The translations under genes were made by a program, and so were the position numbers. 58,027 bases of DNA from Natronospirales bacterium (lineage in GTDB: Bacteria > Pseudomonadota > Gammaproteobacteria > Natronospirales > JAIVGZ01): positions 1,285 through 59,311 of the forward strand of contig JAIVGZ010000002.1 of the NCBI GenBank assembly GCA_020201335.1, read 5' to 3'. The notes beneath the pieces were generated by a model, which was given only the letters and a program-made list of their open reading frames with translations, did not search any database and was not told where the DNA came from. This document shows positions 56,078 through 58,027 of this stretch, one piece after another. Every line of letters starts with the position of its first letter. The first letter of the stretch is position 1.

Positions 56078-57798
56078 GAGACCTGGACCTTGAAACGATA
56101 TTCGCGCCGAGAGGGAATGCGCAGATGCAGCCCCAGCTGACCGGATACCACACGCTGCTGCGGCAGCTGCGCTCCGCTGATGCCGCGCTTGCAAGCGTGC
56201 GCGACGCAATCATCCAGACCGACCACGAAGACGGGATTGTGCAGGTGAACCGCGCCGCCGAGCAGTTGACCGGTATCCCGCACGAGCGGCTCGTTGGTCG
56301 GCCGCTGAACCAGGCGGTGGATCTCGTCGACCCCTCCGACGAGGACAGCACCGTTCGGCGCGGGCAACCGCTGCCGGAGGGCACGTTCCGCGTGCTGAGG
56401 CAGGGCGGCGGTGGTGAGCGCCTGGTCCTTATATCAATGACGAAACACACGCATGGCCGCATCTATGTGCTGCGCGACGTCGCCGCAGACGGGGTGGCCC
56501 CGACAGGGCACGACGCACTCACCGGGTTGCCGGACCGCCAGTTCCTCGAACAGCGGCTTGCCGAGGTGCTTGCGGACCGCGGACGCGGCGCGCGCCAGCT
56601 GCTGTATCTCGACCTCGACCAGTTCAAGGTAGTCAACGACCTGTGCGGACACCGTGCCGGTGACCAGTTGCTGCGGCAGCTAACCGGGCTGTGGCAGGCG
56701 GAATTGCAGCACGGCGAGGTGCTCGCGCGCCTCGGCGGAGATGAATTCTGCGCAGTGCTGTCACGCCACGACGTGGATGCCGCGCGGCGCGTCGGCGACC
56801 GCCTGATTGGGATTGCGCAAACCATGCGCTTCGATTGGAGCGGGCAGGTCTTCCGGATTGGCGCATCGGCCGGGCTCGTCGACTTCGTCGTTGCCGATTG
56901 CGCGGACACACTGCTTGCCGCGGCGGACAGCGCTTGCTGGGCTGCGAAGGATAACGGCCGCAACCGTGTGCACGTGTTCCACCCTGGCGACCGCGAATTG
57001 ATTGCGCGCCACGAGCAGATGGGATGGCTGTCGCGGATTGCGCGCGCCATAGACGAGGACCGCTTGGTGCTTCATTACCAGCGTATCGAGCCTCTGGCCG
57101 AATCGAGCAAGCGAGGGCCGCACGCTGAAATCCTCGTGCGCATGCTCGACGAGTGCGGCGAGCTGGTCGTGCCCGACGAGTTCATCCCTGCGGCAGAACG
57201 GTTCAACTTGATGCCGCGATTGGACCGCTGGGTCGTTGAACAGGTTTGTATAGGCCTCGGCCGTAAGCATCGCGAAGGCGACGGGCCGCTCGGAACCTGG
57301 GCAATCAACCTGTCCGGCACCACTTTCAACGACGCGCGGTTCACCGACTACGTGCGCGAGTGCATCACGCGCCACAGCGTGCCGCCGGGAGCGATTTGCT
57401 TCGAACTTACGGAAACTGCGGCCATCAGCAACCTGGTGAGCGCGCGCGAATTCATCGACTCAATGCGTGCGCTCGGGTGCACGATTGCGCTCGACGATTT
57501 CGGCTCCGGGGTGTCGTCGTTCGCCGCGCTGAAGACGCTGTCTATCGACTACCTGAAGATTGACGGCAGCTTCGTGCGTAATATCCACGGCGATGAGATT
57601 GACCGCGCAATGGTCGAGGCAATCCACCGCGTCGGCCAGGTGATGGGGATCCCCACCGTCGCCGAGTTTGTCGAGGACGAGGCAGTGAGCGAATGGCTGC
57701 GCCGCATCGGCGTGAATTTTGGCCAGGGCTTCGCGATACACCGCCCGGAGAGATGGCCGTGGGGGCCGCAGCTCAGCATCGACCTCGTTCTGGAGTGA
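56074..57798 (+). CDS. PAS-GGDEF-EAL protein
   Basis: Residues about 40-130 are a PAS domain (VRDAIIQTDHEDGIVQVNRAAEQLTGI). The GGDEF domain has the intact GGDEF (221-225) with DLDQFKVVNDLCGHRAGD, but no RxxD inhibitory site. The EAL domain reads EIL (352-354) in place of EAL, yet keeps NLSGTTFND, ELTETAAI and DDFGSG (D474, D475). Variant ExL signatures are known in active and inactive proteins, so PDE activity is uncertain; cyclase activity is plausible. 574 residues, no membrane helix. Coupled to the RHH-like gene upstream and followed by the PP2C gene at 57 bases. Confidence 0.88.
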   Translation: MRDLDLETIFAPRGNAQMQPQLTGYHTLLRQLRSADAALASVRDAIIQTDHEDGIVQVNRAAEQLTGIPHERLVGRPLNQAVDLVDPSDEDSTVRRGQPLPEGTFRVLRQGGGGERLVLISMTKHTHGRIYVLRDVAADGVAPTGHDALTGLPDRQFLEQRLAEVLADRGRGARQLLYLDLDQFKVVNDLCGHRAGDQLLRQLTGLWQAELQHGEVLARLGGDEFCAVLSRHDVDAARRVGDRLIGIAQTMRFDWSGQVFRIGASAGLVDFVVADCADTLLAAADSACWAAKDNGRNRVHVFHPGDRELIARHEQMGWLSRIARAIDEDRLVLHYQRIEPLAESSKRGPHAEILVRMLDECGELVVPDEFIPAAERFNLMPRLDRWVVEQVCIGLGRKHREGDGPLGTWAINLSGTTFNDARFTDYVRECITRHSVPPGAICFELTETAAISNLVSAREFIDSMRALGCTIALDDFGSGVSSFAALKTLSIDYLKIDGSFVRNIHGDEIDRAMVEAIHRVGQVMGIPTVAEFVEDEAVSEWLRRIGVNFGQGFAIHRPERWPWGPQLSIDLVLE

Positions 57799-57854
57799 GG
57801 ACATGCTAATCTGACGCCCTGCATTCGCCGGCACGGACCTTGGGGGATCCGCCG

Positions 57855-58027
57855 ATGACGACGTCAAACGTCTACCTCGACATCGCCGGGGACCAGATCG
57901 ACGGAGCGAGGGACTACCAGGAAGACGCGTTCCTGATTACCTACGTCGACGACGACGGCGGGCGGCCCAAGTCGACCGCGCTGCTCGCAATGGCGGACGG
58001 AGTCGGCGGTGCGGCGGCGGGTAACAT
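57855..58027 (+). CDS. PP2C-type protein phosphatase, N-terminal part (cut by window edge)
   Basis: The ATG at 57855 follows GGGGGA. The 57 residues seen have the PP2C metal motif region ARDYQEDAFLITYVDDDG and LLAMADGVGGAAAGN, with the Asp residues that bind the two metals. These are enough for the SpoIIE/PP2C-like phosphatase family. The rest lies beyond the window. It dephosphorylates Ser/Thr in partners; the PAS-GGDEF-EAL neighbour suggests a shared signalling task. Confidence 0.85.
   Translation, partial: MTTSNVYLDIAGDQIDGARDYQEDAFLITYVDDDGGRPKSTALLAMADGVGGAAAGN

Overview
The window is a high-GC stretch of bacterial chromosome with mostly housekeeping content. Several neighbourhoods point to a gammaproteobacterium outside the Enterobacterales: smc-zipA-ligA, trpS-scpA-scpB-rluB, gyrA-serC-...-hisC-aroA-cmk-rpsA-ihfB-lapA-lapB, yciB-bolA-parvulin, ubiG-gph, a DksA with a Lys/Ala-rich tail, and hpnCDE. 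A relative of the Nevskiales, Steroidobacterales, Woeseiales or Xanthomonadales would fit. This is inferred from gene content and order only. GTG and TTG starts and one- or four-base stop/start overlaps are frequent. I see no tRNA, rRNA, CRISPR array, prophage or intact insertion sequence.

Layout. 1-1706: the end of an unknown gene, a 5'-truncated ice-binding-like (DUF3494) gene and a small Ala-rich protein. 1711-4082 (-): threonine synthase and an alpha/beta-hydrolase-OsmC fusion. 4232-7091: DUF2254 membrane protein, DUF2235 hydrolase and a small membrane protein. 7153-9019: a TonB-dependent receptor gene broken by one extra G. 9104-14373: a signalling block that alternates two GGDEF-EAL proteins with two paralogous GAF-only proteins. 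14491-18699: a small unknown gene, then acs, gluQRS, dksA and queF on the minus strand. 18724-25446: smc-zipA-ligA and a DUF1499 lipoprotein. 25652-27269 (-): yciB-bolA-parvulin lipoprotein. 27313-32147: yciO, a site-2 protease, trpS, scpA, scpB, rluB. 32241-35084: a secreted subtilase with a strong terminator. 35201-42749 (-): a YciK-type SDR, hpnE-hpnD-hpnC (squalene synthesis), a damaged rmuC, gph, ubiG, and an SAH/MTA-deaminase-type amidohydrolase. 42850-54350: gyrA, serC, serA, hisC, aroA, cmk, rpsA, ihfB, lapA, lapB. 54418-58027: a ComEA-like HhH protein, galU, an AT-rich leader, then a ribbon-helix-helix-like protein, a PAS-GGDEF-EAL protein and the start of a PP2C phosphatase.

How the genes work together. 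serC, serA, hisC and aroA form an amino-acid block. smc (18724) and scpAB (29879) supply the SMC-ScpAB condensin from two separate loci. hpnCDE makes squalene from farnesyl diphosphate, but no squalene-hopene cyclase is present here. lapA and lapB control LPS assembly. Cyclic-di-GMP signalling appears twice, with three GGDEF-EAL proteins that each carry at least one non-canonical catalytic motif.

Points that stand out: a three-copy hairpin repeat with a compensatory base pair, whose copies fall at gene boundaries and supply part of the hpnE end and probably the aroA start; the RHH-PAS-GGDEF-EAL-PP2C operon behind an AT-rich dyad-bearing leader; the alternating GAF/GGDEF-EAL cluster; a tryptophanyl-tRNA synthetase with a four-cysteine motif like the iron-sulfur TrpRS of Thermotoga; and three disrupted genes (DUF3494, TonB receptor, rmuC).
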